A stretch of 64,000 nucleotides of DNA, from assembly GCF_000012325.1 (NCBI RefSeq), contig NC_003910.7:2294001-2358000 (forward strand), given 5' to 3'. The notes under the pieces were generated by a model that was not told the origin of the DNA, ran no database searches, and worked only from the letters and a program-made list of their open reading frames with translations. The position numbers were made by a program, and so were the translations under genes. Below are positions 40,598 through 52,000 of the stretch, one piece after another (the first letter of the stretch is position 1; the number at the start of each line of letters is the position of its first letter). The DNA comes from Colwellia psychrerythraea 34H. GTDB taxonomy: Bacteria > Pseudomonadota > Gammaproteobacteria > Enterobacterales > Alteromonadaceae.

Positions 40598-42526
40598 TTG
40601 AAGTATTTAAACCTTGCCACGTCGCTTCTAGCTGTCGTGTTACTGAATGGTTGTTTAGAAGTTGAAGACAACAGTTCTGATGTCAAAGCGTTATTAGACC
40701 AAGCTGAAAACTCAGTTAGCATCAAAGGTGTTGTTGTTGATGCGCTAGATTTTAAACCCATTGGTAATGCCATAATTACCGTAAAAGTTGGCTCTAAAGA
40801 CGTCATTTCTAACTTTGAAGTTACCGATGGTGATTTTGAGTTAACAGGCTTACCTCGATCTTCAGATATAGATATCATTATCTCAAGTCCAGATGATAAA
40901 TTCCTTTCGAGAACCTTTTTTACGCAAACTGCATTCGGAAGTAAAGATAGCATCGAAGATGTTGGTAACTTTGCTGTATCTGAGTCGGTAGATGTAGAAA
41001 TTTCGGTTATTGATAATGAAACAGGCAATGCTCTATCTACATTAGAGTTTATTGCTTATTCTCACTCAGGTACTAATTCATCAGCATATAAATACCAGCA
41101 TGTATCTTCATTTAATGTTGAAACGGGTATATATACCATTACCTTGCCAAAATTTATTAATACTAGTATTAGTGCTAATTTAGATTTTGATAAAGATGGT
41201 GAAGCTGATTACGTACCTGAGCTTACTAACTTTTTACACGGTCGTAATTTATATATAGGTTCAGCGAATACAAAAGAATTTTCAAGAATACATATGAATG
41301 AAGTACCAGTGGCTTCAGATCTTGAAATTAGGCTTTCTTTGGTTGATGAAGCAGCAGAGCCATTGCTTGGTGCTACTTTTTATTTAGAAGATAGTGTTGT
41401 TGATAGCACATATGATGAATCAACTAGCCAATATGTTATTACTACGCAAATAAAAGATACGGTAAGCTTTCAATTACCCGCATTCACAAGCAATGAAGTT
41501 AAATACCAAAGTAGTTCTTTTACCATAAGAAAGTTAGCTGAAGGTAATTTAAGTATTCTAAAAAATGGTAGTTCTAATAATTGTTGTTTCGTTATTCCAA
41601 GTGCAGCAGTGATTGATTTGGCACTTGCACCACAAGTGATTCTTGAAAGTGAAACACCACTTGAAGTTGTTCTTGCTGCTACTGAAGTTAACTCAGTAGA
41701 TTCTAGCTTTAGTGTATTCTACTCTCAGGCTATAACAGTTGAACTTGAAAATATATCATTAACAAATGACCAAGGGTTTACCGTATTAATGGGTAATGCA
41801 GATGCAAATGATCATGTATCTGAAGGTACAACACTCATTACTGGTGGTCTATCTTTTCCTGTTACTTTTACATTGAGCTTGAACGATACTCGCTTAACCG
41901 TAATGCCAGTGAGTCCGTTGACGACGCCTGATTCATACCGCTATGATATTCAATCGGTAACGAATAAAGCGACTCTTGAACGTGCTGATATATATAACGA
42001 TCAATTAACTTTTGAGATAAACTCCAATACTGATGAAGTTTTTACAATTGCTGATATTAAGCTCGACAATGGAAATTATACCACTAATGGTAGTGTTATA
42101 ACGTCAAGTAATTCAGCAGGAGATACTTCCTCTTCTTATAACTGGAATGATTCAGTTTATTTGTATTTTCCACTGAATATTAATGCATTAGAGAAATTAA
42201 CGTTACGTAAAACCTCTGTAATCAATGATGGCACTTCATCAGTAAGTTCCAATGACTTTCACGTGGTTAGCGATGGGCGAATAAACGCAACTGCTGTCGG
42301 TATTGCTAAGTTAGCAGCAAATGAATCTGTAACACATAGGACAATTAACCGTTCTGTTATTTTGGGCTCAGATCAAACCGAAACTCAGAAGGTCTATCGA
42401 TTGCATACTGGGGAGTATTTATCAGATAATACGGGCTCAGAATCTAACAGCATTAGTTTCGAATATTCATTGGAAACTAAAGCTGGTGAAGTGGCAACAG
42501 GGAATATTACTATCCCAGTACAGTAA
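40598..42526 (+). CDS. Large lipoprotein with carboxypeptidase-regulatory-like domain
   Basis: 642 residues from a TTG start, supported by AAAGGAAG 6-13 bases before it and by the resulting signal peptide with lipobox LLNGC (C19). Residues about 42-105 look like a carboxypeptidase-D regulatory-like beta sandwich (IKGVVVDALDFKPIGNAIITV). The rest is beta-rich and acidic, with further Ig-like segments and two adjacent cysteines (about 328-329). Probably surface or periplasmic; function unknown. Ends before a strong terminator. Confidence 0.7.
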   Translation: MKYLNLATSLLAVVLLNGCLEVEDNSSDVKALLDQAENSVSIKGVVVDALDFKPIGNAIITVKVGSKDVISNFEVTDGDFELTGLPRSSDIDIIISSPDDKFLSRTFFTQTAFGSKDSIEDVGNFAVSESVDVEISVIDNETGNALSTLEFIAYSHSGTNSSAYKYQHVSSFNVETGIYTITLPKFINTSISANLDFDKDGEADYVPELTNFLHGRNLYIGSANTKEFSRIHMNEVPVASDLEIRLSLVDEAAEPLLGATFYLEDSVVDSTYDESTSQYVITTQIKDTVSFQLPAFTSNEVKYQSSSFTIRKLAEGNLSILKNGSSNNCCFVIPSAAVIDLALAPQVILESETPLEVVLAATEVNSVDSSFSVFYSQAITVELENISLTNDQGFTVLMGNADANDHVSEGTTLITGGLSFPVTFTLSLNDTRLTVMPVSPLTTPDSYRYDIQSVTNKATLERADIYNDQLTFEINSNTDEVFTIADIKLDNGNYTTNGSVITSSNSAGDTSSSYNWNDSVYLYFPLNINALEKLTLRKTSVINDGTSSVSSNDFHVVSDGRINATAVGIAKLAANESVTHRTINRSVILGSDQTETQKVYRLHTGEYLSDNTGSESNSISFEYSLETKAGEVATGNITIPVQ

Positions 42527-42565
42527 CTTTTATCAGGTAGTTTTACCCTATTAAGATAATTAAAT

Positions 42566-42590
42566 AAAAGCCGCTTTCGCGGCTTTTTTT
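42566..42590 (+). terminator. Terminator between lipoprotein gene and trxC
   Basis: 9-bp stem AAAAGCCGC / GCGGCTTTT with TTTC loop, then more T. It serves the plus-strand gene; T residues on the other strand could also serve trxC. Confidence 0.88.
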
Positions 42591-42615
42591 ATAGATGGTT
42601 TTTAATGACAAAATC

Positions 42616-43050
42616 CTAGTTAGCAATTTTCTGCAAGCACTGAACAACCCATTGCTTCATTTGCATTTCATTCAAGCCACCTGAAATACGATCAACTTCT
42701 TCACCCTGATGAAAAAAGACTAAGGTAGGTAAACTACGAATATTCGCATCAGCAGAAATCTGTTGAACTTGCTCGGTATTCACTTTGGTAAACAGTAAAG
42801 AGGGTGATGATTGCGCTACTTTACTGTAAACAGGCGCCATGTTTTGACAAGGGCCACACCAGCTGGCCCAAAAATCAACAATCACAGGTAAATCATTACG
42901 TTCTATAAAAGGGTAGAAAGTATTAGCCGTTAATTCTGTTGGCTTGGGTGAATAAACCCCTTGTTGGCATTTACCACACTTGCCTTTGTTATAGTCTTTA
43001 TCATCGGGGATGCGGTTGGTGGTGAAACAATTAGCACAAACAATATTCAT
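42616..43050 (-). CDS. trxC: Thioredoxin 2
   Basis: Cytosolic thioredoxin with an N-terminal zinc finger, 144 residues (E. coli 139). Zinc cysteines C5, C8, C25 and C28; active site WCGPC at 64-68; the cis-proline in SLPTLVFF. TrxC is OxyR-controlled in E. coli; no OxyR site was sought here. Stands alone. Confidence 0.95.
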   Translation of the reverse strand: MNIVCANCFTTNRIPDDKDYNKGKCGKCQQGVYSPKPTELTANTFYPFIERNDLPVIVDFWASWCGPCQNMAPVYSKVAQSSPSLLFTKVNTEQVQQISADANIRSLPTLVFFHQGEEVDRISGGLNEMQMKQWVVQCLQKIAN

Positions 43051-43257
43051 AATATTCCAACATATAAATTTATATATTTTTAAGTTGGCTAATATTACCT
43101 GATTAGCTTTTAACAGTTAATAACTATCTTAAGTTAGCTAGTTCACTGTAACTATTGTGTTAAAAGCCATATTAGCAACTTAGTTAATTACTTAATGTGT
43201 TTTGGTATATTGTATGCAATAATTAATTTTATTCAATATAACAATAATGAAAATGCT

Positions 43258-45261
43258 ATGAATAAACTAACAATACTTCTTCTGACTCTCGCTATATCTG
43301 TTGTAATTACTGCGTGTAGTGTTAACGATGAGGCTGATACTACTAAGGTCATGCAGTCTGTCTTAGTACCAATAGTAAATCCAATGGTTGCTCAAGTATT
43401 AGCGACTGATATAGAGCAGTTATGGAGCCAAGATTTTAATCATTATCAACAGGGATTACTAAAAGCTGTTGCGGATGAAATATCAATGGAAGCTTTAAAA
43501 GGAGACTTAACTAATGATAAATTAGAGAAGCTTACTTTTTATCTTAGAATTTACAGTAGCTTTGGTGCAGATAAATATTGGACCGAAGAAACCGCAATAT
43601 CTGTTAATAGCGCATTAGACAATTTATATAATATGCCTGGTTTTTTTGAGGTGAGTCAGACTACAGCACGCTTGCATGAAAATTACGCTGTTGCTTTGTA
43701 TCGTTTATATTTTTTAGCACCTTTACAACCATTTATAGTAGAGCAGGTAAAGCCGTTAAGTCAGTTAATTAACCTGTATGCTTCCGCTGATCTTTCTAAT
43801 ACAACTACAGTGAACTCTGATAAAGACACAGCGATAGATTATGCACTGTGGGAAGTATTACGTGCTGGCGCTATTTTACCCTACGAAGCCCGAAGAAAAA
43901 ATACTGCTGAATTCATGAAAGGTGTACATGGTGAAGGTGAACTTCAACAGGCATTAATTCAATTTATCACTGCTAAAAATAGTACTTTAGTGGGGGATGA
44001 CTGGCCTAAGCAACACGCTCTTTGGGCATTGGCACAGTATTATAATTTATATACGAAAGAATATTGGAATGACTACTATGAGCACTCAGCTGAGGATCAG
44101 AAACGTTTAGATGACGATAAATTAACCCTCAAGATTGAAGGTGAAATGGATACGCTTGATAACAGTGTATGGGCGGCGTTAACCAATGATAAAGCAACAT
44201 CAGTAGAGCAAAATAAGACACTTTTTAGTGTGCCTTATGTCGTCAACACTTTTCGTGGAAAGTCTGAATGTGAAGAGGGTACGCTAGTCGATCGCTGCAT
44301 TTCCCCATCAATTGAACAAGCATTGCCTATTAACCATGAGTGCTCAAGTAAAATATATATTTTAGCCCAAGCCATGTCTTCAGCACAGTTAAGTGATGCT
44401 TGTCAGCAGTTAATCGCTCAAGAAAGTAATTTCCATGAAATATTAGCGACTAATAATCAGCCCGTTGCCAACGATTTTAACGATAAATTACGAGTCGTTA
44501 TTTTTGATAATCACGCAGAGTATAATAAATTCGGCCAGCTAATTTTTGATATTAATACCGATAATGGTGGTATGTACATTGAGGGAACGACACAAGATCC
44601 TAACAATATTGCGACTTTTTACTCATTTGAACATTTCTGGGTACGACCTGAATTTGCTGTTTGGAATTTAAACCATGAGTTTGTTCATTATTTAGATGGA
44701 CGCTTTGTTAAATACGATACTTTTAATCATTTTCCAAGTCATATGGTGTGGTGGTCTGAAGGACTCGCTGAATATGTTGCCAAGGAAGATAATAATCCAA
44801 AAACTTTCAAATTAGTCAATGACACAACTCCAGAAGACTGGCCCAGTTTAACGGATATTTTTAATACTGAATATAAAGACGGTACTGATAGGGTATATCG
44901 GTGGGGCTATTTAGCTGTGCGCTTTATGAATGAAAAACATCAAAATGAATACAGGAAAATGGCGCACTACTTAAAAACAGACTTTTTTGATGGTTATAAA
45001 AAATTAGTTGAGGAGTCAGGTAAAAAGTATGCAGCAGAGTTTACTCAATGGTTAGATGAACATAATGCTAACTATGTGGCGGAAGAAGATGTAAATAACC
45101 CACATAAACCACGTCAATTCTATCGTTATACGTATAAAGATTACTTACAGCCAAGTCATTTAACGGAAGATAAGCTGCATATGCACTGGCAGTATTGGCA
45201 TGAAAATGCTTTAAAATCATTAGATAAAAAATTGGCTAATAAAAATACTGTGACTAAATAG
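43258..45261 (+). CDS. M9-type collagenase-like metalloprotease, lipoprotein
   Basis: 667 residues from the ATG at 43258; an upstream ATG at 43195 would bury the signal peptide, whereas 43258 gives a classic lipoprotein signal ending VITAC (C18-C20 region). The catalytic segment is HEFVHYLDGRF (H473, E474, H477) followed by VWWSEGLAEYVA, with the glutamate as third zinc ligand, a pattern of Vibrio-type M9 collagenases. The N-terminal 300 residues correspond to the activator-like helical domain. No C-terminal PKD or collagen-binding domain follows, so it is shorter than secreted collagenases. Probably digests extracellular protein at the cell surface. Confidence 0.85.
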   Translation: MNKLTILLLTLAISVVITACSVNDEADTTKVMQSVLVPIVNPMVAQVLATDIEQLWSQDFNHYQQGLLKAVADEISMEALKGDLTNDKLEKLTFYLRIYSSFGADKYWTEETAISVNSALDNLYNMPGFFEVSQTTARLHENYAVALYRLYFLAPLQPFIVEQVKPLSQLINLYASADLSNTTTVNSDKDTAIDYALWEVLRAGAILPYEARRKNTAEFMKGVHGEGELQQALIQFITAKNSTLVGDDWPKQHALWALAQYYNLYTKEYWNDYYEHSAEDQKRLDDDKLTLKIEGEMDTLDNSVWAALTNDKATSVEQNKTLFSVPYVVNTFRGKSECEEGTLVDRCISPSIEQALPINHECSSKIYILAQAMSSAQLSDACQQLIAQESNFHEILATNNQPVANDFNDKLRVVIFDNHAEYNKFGQLIFDINTDNGGMYIEGTTQDPNNIATFYSFEHFWVRPEFAVWNLNHEFVHYLDGRFVKYDTFNHFPSHMVWWSEGLAEYVAKEDNNPKTFKLVNDTTPEDWPSLTDIFNTEYKDGTDRVYRWGYLAVRFMNEKHQNEYRKMAHYLKTDFFDGYKKLVEESGKKYAAEFTQWLDEHNANYVAEEDVNNPHKPRQFYRYTYKDYLQPSHLTEDKLHMHWQYWHENALKSLDKKLANKNTVTK

Positions 45262-45644
45262 AACATTGCTGATTTATTCGAGTAACCATTAATAATAACG
45301 CCTATTTTTAAAAACTTAACGTTATACTCAAGTTCGCTTAGTGCGAACATGAGCAGTCCATTGGGTAAATTGCGGCTGAGGATAATAAGATAATGATAAC
45401 ATCACTGAAACTTCTCCTAACGATTAAGTTAACTGTAGAATTTAACTCCTAACTTGCAAAGTCTGTGTTGCAAAATGATAATGTAATTATCAAAAATCAA
45501 ATTTTAAATATCAAACTTCGATATTTAAAATAAAACATATAAAAATCAAAGGTCAATTTATAAGAAATGTTGGCACTCTTGATGCAATCTACTTTAGTAG
45601 CAACGCAAAAGTGCGAAGCAACTGATTAAATTGAGGGTAGTCAT
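45262..45644. other. Intergenic region with small hairpin
   Basis: 383 bp with no supported gene before the small frame at 45645. A stem CTCA-A-GTTCGC / GCGAAC-A-TGAG (45327-45352) with TTAGT loop lacks a T run. Otherwise AT-rich. Confidence 0.4.
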
Positions 45645-45830
45645 ATGTTGAACAATTGTAATATGAGTAATAGACGAATGATTCTATCAGCAGAAATGCT
45701 AAATGTTTACCAACAAGATGCTGATAAAAATAGTAAAGATGATCGGCAGGGTAATGAGCAAAAAAGACAAAATTCCGAAAATTTATACGAGCATGATGAT
45801 AACCCTATTTATGAATTGGGGTATAACTAA
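45645..45830 (+). CDS. Small hypothetical hydrophilic protein
   Basis: 61 residues, rich in Asn, Asp, Gln and Lys (QQDADKNSKDDRQGNEQKR), probably disordered. TTGAGGG 7 bases before the ATG is a good ribosome site and is the main reason for keeping it. No family recognised. Confidence 0.4.
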   Translation: MLNNCNMSNRRMILSAEMLNVYQQDADKNSKDDRQGNEQKRQNSENLYEHDDNPIYELGYN

Positions 45831-46050
45831 ATAGCACTAAAAGTTGATGATTACAGCAAATAAAAGACTTGGTTATTTCAATAGTTCCACTATGATTAAG
45901 CACTATTTTATTTGTAAACGGTGAGTTATTTACTCTCTGACAATCTCTAACTAAAGTAATGAATAAAGGTAGTTGTCTTTATTTATTACTTTAGTGCGCC
46001 GATTACAATTCACCAATAAATTACTTTTTTAAGAGTCGAGTACAATTATT

Positions 46051-46944
46051 ATGGCGCTCTTTTTATGGATGTCAGGCGCACTGGCTTCATTTTGCATTCT
46101 TGCTATAGGTGCACGTGAATTAAGTGGCGAGTTAACTATTGCTCAATCATTATGTATTCGCAGTGCTATTGGCTTGGTATTTCTCTCGGCTGTTTACTTT
46201 ATTCGGTCACAAATTTTTAAAGATAAGCAGCAAAAATCACTAGCAAGTCAGCCACGAGTTAATGTGATTAAACTTCATTTGTTTCGCAATGTTTTTCACT
46301 TTATTGCTCAATATGGCTGGTTTTTTGGTATTGGCTTACTCCCGCTGGCGGAAGTTTTTGCCTTAGAGTTTACTGTGCCAATATGGACGCTGTTAATTGC
46401 GAGTTTCTTTCTCGATGAAAAAGTAACAATGAATAAGTTGATCGCTATATTTCTGGGTACCTTAGGTGTAATTGCCATAGTGCAACCGGGGTACGCTTTA
46501 ATTGATTATGCCTCTATTATTGTTTTGGGTTCAGCTATTTGTTTTGCCATATCGCATACTACAACAAAGTCATTGGCAAAAACTGAATCTCCGTTAACCA
46601 TTTTACTCTTCATGTGCATTGTTCAATTACCTATTGGATTATTTTTGTCTTTATCAAGTTGGGTTTGGCCACAAGGTGAACAATGGCTTTGGCTTACTGT
46701 GATTGGATTGAGTGCGTTGTCGGCACATTATTGTTTAGCAAAGGCAATGAAATATGCTGAAATAACGACCATTATCACCCTCGATTTTTTCAGGTTACCC
46801 CTAATAGCTATGGTAGGCGTGTTTTTTTATAACGAAGCGTTTGAGCTTCCGTTACTTATCGGTGGTGCTTTGATGTTGATTGGCAACCTTGTTGGCGTGC
46901 GAGGTTTAACCGCAAAAAGTATTAAGGTAAAGCAGAATATCTAG
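46051..46944 (+). CDS. EamA/DMT-family permease
   Basis: 297 residues with ten hydrophobic helices arranged as two EamA repeats (about 1-140 and 150-285). The end of the first repeat shows the usual GLLPLAEVFALEFTVPIWTLLIASFFLDEKV pattern in two halves. Members export amino acids or other metabolites; the substrate cannot be told here. It stands alone, with an AT-rich promoter region upstream. Confidence 0.88.
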   Translation: MALFLWMSGALASFCILAIGARELSGELTIAQSLCIRSAIGLVFLSAVYFIRSQIFKDKQQKSLASQPRVNVIKLHLFRNVFHFIAQYGWFFGIGLLPLAEVFALEFTVPIWTLLIASFFLDEKVTMNKLIAIFLGTLGVIAIVQPGYALIDYASIIVLGSAICFAISHTTTKSLAKTESPLTILLFMCIVQLPIGLFLSLSSWVWPQGEQWLWLTVIGLSALSAHYCLAKAMKYAEITTIITLDFFRLPLIAMVGVFFYNEAFELPLLIGGALMLIGNLVGVRGLTAKSIKVKQNI

Positions 46945-47079
46945 CGCAAACTCTCTATGAGTTAAGCTGTTCATAATGAAAGAAAAAGAGCGGGATTGCT
47001 TTTGTCTTATTTTACATCAATATTCAGAGTTGCTAGTTAAGCTAAAATCACAATTAAAGCATATTAATTAGTTGAGTTA

Positions 47080-47808
47080 TTGGTGGATATTGTGTCAGAG
47101 TCTTCGAGCGTATCAGGTTTGTCAGGTGAAAAAATCGTTAGTTACGGTTTGGTATTTTTCGCAAGTTTAGTGATCTTTTTCATCTCGCAAGTTATTCAGT
47201 TTTACCTTGGCGCGTATGAGCTTACTACCATGTACATTTCTTTTTGTGCCGGTTTTATTTTATTCATTCCTTTAGTGAGCCTTGTTCTACACCCTCTACT
47301 ACTAAATAAAGAAGGTAAAAGTGATACTTTTCACTTTAGAACTTTGTTCGCAAATATCGGCTTAGTATGCGTGGTACAGTTTTTATGTTTTCTTATTTGG
47401 ATGACTGATGCTATTGCTCTGTATAGCTTGTATGTAGATCAAAATTCATTCCTTTCAAAAGTCTTCGATATACAAACACAAGCGCGTGGTGATATGACTT
47501 TTGAATTTTATGCTTTTAACTTTGTGCTCGCCTGGTTATTTTCACTGTTATCTATGATTGTCGGCGTATTACCTTGTTTGATTGCTCGTTTAGACAATCG
47601 TGGCGTAGTTGGAGATTTTGTTGCTTCTTTTGCCTTTGCTAAAGCGCATAAAGGCTTGATGTGTATGTATGCTTTGATAATTGCTAGCTCAGTGCTATTA
47701 CCTTTGTTATATGCAAAGTATCTTTTCTTAGTCGTGTTCCCTAGCAGTTTAGTGTGGGTTTTTATTCAGCTAAACAAAAAATATATACAGTCGTCAGTAT
47801 CAAAATAA
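47080..47808 (+). CDS. Unknown polytopic membrane protein
   Basis: 242 residues with about six hydrophobic helices (around 23-45, 53-75, 88-110, 145-168, 190-212, 214-232). The general layout recalls paraquat-inducible PqiA-type proteins, whose half-domains have four helices, but zinc-finger cysteines are missing. The TTG at 47080 is the farthest start; GTG at 47083 or 47092 is equally possible, as no clear ribosome site decides it. Confidence 0.65.
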   Translation: MVDIVSESSSVSGLSGEKIVSYGLVFFASLVIFFISQVIQFYLGAYELTTMYISFCAGFILFIPLVSLVLHPLLLNKEGKSDTFHFRTLFANIGLVCVVQFLCFLIWMTDAIALYSLYVDQNSFLSKVFDIQTQARGDMTFEFYAFNFVLAWLFSLLSMIVGVLPCLIARLDNRGVVGDFVASFAFAKAHKGLMCMYALIIASSVLLPLLYAKYLFLVVFPSSLVWVFIQLNKKYIQSSVSK

Positions 47809-47944
47809 ACACCACAAGAATAAGGTGAGCTGACAGCAAAAATAACAGTGCTATACAGTAATGACTCAGATGATAAAAGGGTCATCTATACCCGCTCAAC
47901 TCATCGTGTTTCTATACGGATATGCCCACTCGAGCAGGTGGTAA

Positions 47945-48253
47945 TTATGCGGCGTGTTTCTTTCTAAAAGCGAAGGCTTTCTCACAAGCCGGTAACTCAT
48001 AAAACAGTGGTGCGCCATTTATTCTGTTACCGTTATATGCTTTTGCTTCACTCAGACAAACAGCTTCACTTTTTTTAAACTTTTGAATACATTCTTGATA
48101 AATTTCTTTTCTTCGGGGTGCTAGCGCAATTTGTCTTGCGTCCTCGCAAGCTTGATCTAATTTTGCTTGTTCATCTTTATGTGCAAAGGCAGTGGCACTT
48201 AAGCTGTAGATGACAATAACCAGTATAAAAAAACGAAATAAATTACTTGGCAT
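47945..48253 (-). CDS. Small exported protein, unknown
   Basis: 102 residues with a signal peptide (1-24, cleavage after TAFA) and a mature part with four cysteines (about 35, 55, 66, 89) likely to form two disulfides. The cysteine spacing resembles small conserved periplasmic proteins of marine gammaproteobacteria; no function known. AAGGAATTC precedes the ATG. Confidence 0.7.
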   Translation of the reverse strand: MPSNLFRFFILVIVIYSLSATAFAHKDEQAKLDQACEDARQIALAPRRKEIYQECIQKFKKSEAVCLSEAKAYNGNRINGAPLFYELPACEKAFAFRKKHAA

Positions 48254-48456
48254 ATTGAATTCCTTCTAAAAATTTTTATGTTTGAATCATTGTTGTTCAA
48301 TAAAACCGCTAAGTCTACTATTAAAAATGTAATATAGTTTTAATAAAGATAAGCAAAAATTGGTTTTTTTGCAGAGGCTTATCTACAGTTATTAATAGTG
48401 TAACCGAGGTTTTTATATCAATGAAAAACTAAATAAAGATTTAGTTAAGGGTTAAA

Positions 48457-48891
48457 ATGGAATCATTAAAAATACAAGAATATATGAATCACTACCCAGT
48501 AACTTTTACCGAGACTATGTCTGTAGAAGAGGCCACATTACGCTTCTTAAAAACGAAGCAAATTGGCGGACCAGTAGTTGATCAAAACTATAAGGTACTT
48601 GGCTTTATTTCAGAAGGGGATGTTTTAGAAAAAATGTTAGAAACCATCTATTTCAATGAAAATGTGGCGATTATTAAAAATATTATGAGTAGGGAGGTAC
48701 TTTCAGTAAAACCCTACGACAGTATTATTGAGCTAGGGCAAACCATGCGAAAGGATAAACCTAAAGTGTATCCGGTGATTGATGACGATGGTAATCTACT
48801 TGGTACTATCTCTCGTAATGAAGTTTTACAAGCTTGTTATAAACACGGTAAGGCAAGGACTTCTATTGAGAAGGAACATGCATCGGTGTGA
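48457..48891 (+). CDS. CBS-domain-pair protein
   Basis: 144 residues, almost entirely two CBS domains (about 8-62 and 76-132; second begins IMSREVLSVKP). Such stand-alone modules bind adenine nucleotides and regulate partners, none of which is encoded nearby. Start ATG 48457 with AAGGG before it; terminator follows. Confidence 0.9.
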   Translation: MESLKIQEYMNHYPVTFTETMSVEEATLRFLKTKQIGGPVVDQNYKVLGFISEGDVLEKMLETIYFNENVAIIKNIMSREVLSVKPYDSIIELGQTMRKDKPKVYPVIDDDGNLLGTISRNEVLQACYKHGKARTSIEKEHASV

Positions 48892-48936
48892 GTAAATAGC
48901 CGTTAAAGTTTTTTCCTACTCTTGTTTTATCTTTTT

Positions 48937-48960
48937 AAAGGAGCTGTGAAGCTCCTTTTG
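48937..48960 (+). terminator. Terminator after CBS gene
   Basis: 9-bp stem AAAGGAGCT / AGCTCCTTT with GTGA loop, then TG. Confidence 0.8.
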
Positions 48961-49054
48961 TGCGTTTAAGAGACTATTTATAATACGTTACTCACTGCCA
49001 TTTATAGTGTATTACTGTTAAAATATTTCTTTTGATTTTCTATCCGAGTTTGTT

Positions 49055-52000
49055 TTGTCTGTTTCGATTAAGTCTGTTATTACTTCATTTTCCCATTTAC
49101 AAAAACTTTTTGAATTATTGCCACAAGCAAAAAAAAGCGATGCTGTACGCTTTAGAAAAAGGTTAATAAATCTGAAAAAAACGATTACTAAAGAGGTTGG
49201 ACAAAAATCACCGACTGAATTGGCGATGCTATCATTATCAGAAAAGCACATTAAGTTGGTCGAACCGTTACAACAACATATCCTCAGATCTATTCAAGAT
49301 AAACAACAAAAAATCAGAAGTTTACCTAAAATAACGTATCCCGAAGGTTTACCCATTTCAGAGAATGCTGCGCAAATTTCAGCAGCTATTGATGCTAATC
49401 AAGTGGTTATCATTGCGGGTGAAACAGGATCTGGAAAAACTACACAAATTCCCAAGATTTGTCTTGAACTTGGTCGAGGTGTGGATGGTCTTATTGGTCA
49501 CACTCAACCTAGACGTATTGCCGCTAGAACCGTTGCTAATCGTATTGCGGAAGAGTTAGGCACTAAGTTAGGTGAGCAAGTAGGTTATAAGGTTCGTTTT
49601 AATGACCAAGTCAGCGAGCAAAGTTATATCAAATTGATGACTGACGGTATTTTGCTGGCGGAAATGCAAAGGGATAGATTACTTCTTAAATACGACACAA
49701 TTATCATCGATGAAGCCCATGAGCGTAGTTTAAATATCGATTTTATTTTGGGCTATTTAAAGCAAATACTAATAAAACGACCTGATCTAAAGTTAATCAT
49801 TACCTCAGCGACCATTGACCCACAACGTTTTGCGAAACATTTCTCTAGTAAGAATGGCTTACCAGCACCTATTATTGAAGTATCAGGAAGAACATTCCCT
49901 GTTGAAATGCGCTATCGACCATTAAATGATCGTGCAGTGATTGATGATGACGACCAATCACCGCAAGAAGTTGATATTATCAGTGGTATTTTGTCGGCGG
50001 TTGATGAGCTAAGTGACTGCGGTAATGGTGACATTCTGGTTTTCCTCAATGGTGAACGGGAAATACGCGATACTGCTGCTGCGCTAGTTAAAGCTAATTT
50101 ACGTCATACTAATGTTTTGCCTCTGTATGCTCGTTTAACGGTTAGTGAGCAGAATCAAATATTTAAACCCCACAGTGGACGAAATATTGTATTGGCAACC
50201 AACGTTGCTGAAACGAGCTTAACAGTACCAGGTATCAAGTATGTGATTGATCCGGGAACGGCACGTATTTCACGTTACAGTTACCGAACTAAAGTACAAC
50301 GTTTGCCTATTGAACCAGTTTCACAGGCAAGTGCTAATCAACGCTCTGGCCGTTGTGGACGTGTTTCTGAAGGTATCTGTATTCGTTTATATTCAGAAGA
50401 TGATTATAAAAGTCGTGCTGAATTTACAGACCCTGAAATTTTACGTACCAATTTAGCAACCGTCATATTGCAAATGCATGCGCTGGATTTAGGTGATATT
50501 GCTAATTTTCCGTTTGTTGAAGCCCCTGATAATCGTAATATCACTGACGGTGTTCGTTTATTGGAAGAAATTGCTGCGGTTGAAAGCATAGAAAACGCGG
50601 ATAAAAACGCTAAGGGTAAAGCTTCGTCAACGGCGACACAGTTGACGAAATCAGGCCGTCTATTAGCAAAGTTCCCTATAGATCCTCGTTTGGCAAAAAT
50701 GGTCGTCTCTTCCATAGAATTTGGTTGTATCGAACAAATACTGATTATTGTTAGTGCATTAAGTATTCAAGATCCACGAGAAAGACCGCATGAGAAACAA
50801 CAGCTGAGTGATGAAAAGCATAACCGATTTAAAGATAAGTCATCTGATTTTATAAGCTTACTTAATCTTTGGCAGTATATTAACGAGCAGAAAAAAGACT
50901 TAACGCAAAATCAGTTTAGGAAGTTATGTCAGCGCGAGTTTCTTTCTTATGTTCGTTTACGTGAATGGCAAGATATTTTCAGTCAATTAAAACTAACGTT
51001 AAAAGAACAGCAAATAACGTTAACGTCGATTGATTATCAGTTTTCTATGCCGAATGTTCAGCAGGGTCAAGCAGCAAGCACAGCAGTAGATAAGACAAAA
51101 GAGACAGAGCAAGACTCAGCGTTAACTCCTGTACATCAAGCATTGTTGTCAGGTTTACTTAGTCATATCGGTCAACAGGATGAAAACCGCGAGTATAAAG
51201 GAGCTCGGGGAATGAAGTTTTTTATCTTTCCAGGCTCAGCGCTAACTAAAAAATCACCAAAATGGTTAATGTCTGCGGAGCTAGTAGAAACCAGTCGATT
51301 GTTTGCTCGTATGAATGCCAAGATTGACCCTTTGTGGCTGGAACCGCTTGCTCAGCATTTAGTTAAGCGAAATTACAGTGAACCTCATTGGGAGAAAAAA
51401 CAAGGTGCTGTAATGGCCTTTGAGCAAGTAACATTGTATGGCTTAAGTATTGTTAGTAAACGTAAGATCAATTTTAATGTCATTGAACCGGTTACTTGTC
51501 GTGAAATATTTATTCGTGAAGCATTGGTCAATGGTGACTGCGTCATTAAAGAAAAGTTTTTAAGCAAAAACCAGCAATTGGTCGAAAGCATAGAAGAGCT
51601 TGAACAAAAAGCACGTCGCAGAGACTTTTTAATTGATGAACAGCATTTAGTTGATTTTTACAGTGATAAACTTCCTGATACTGTTAACTGTCAACGTAGC
51701 TTCCTCGCTTGGTGGAAAAAAGCTAAACGTGAGAACGAACAGTTATTAGATTTTAGCAAAGCCTTTTTATTGAATGAGTCTTCGGATGAATTAAGTACTA
51801 TTGAGTACCCTGACGTTTGGCAACAAGATAGTATTACCCTACCGCTAACATATCATTTTAGTCCTGGTGATATTGATGATGGCATCAGTGTTGTATTGCC
51901 GATTGCCTTATTAAATCAAGTGCAAGAGGTTGGGTTTGATTGGCTGATCCCTGCACTGCGAGATGAGCTTGCCATCGCACTAATTAAAGCTTTGCCTAAA

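Noticed and set aside
43195..43257. Upstream start for the M9 collagenase-like gene
   Set aside because: It puts 21 residues before the lipoprotein signal peptide; the ATG at 43258 gives a normal signal.
47880..47945. Partial inverted repeat (ACCCGCTC...GAGCAGGT) before the small exported protein gene's 3' end
   Set aside because: One mismatch, long loop and no T run; too weak to call a terminator.
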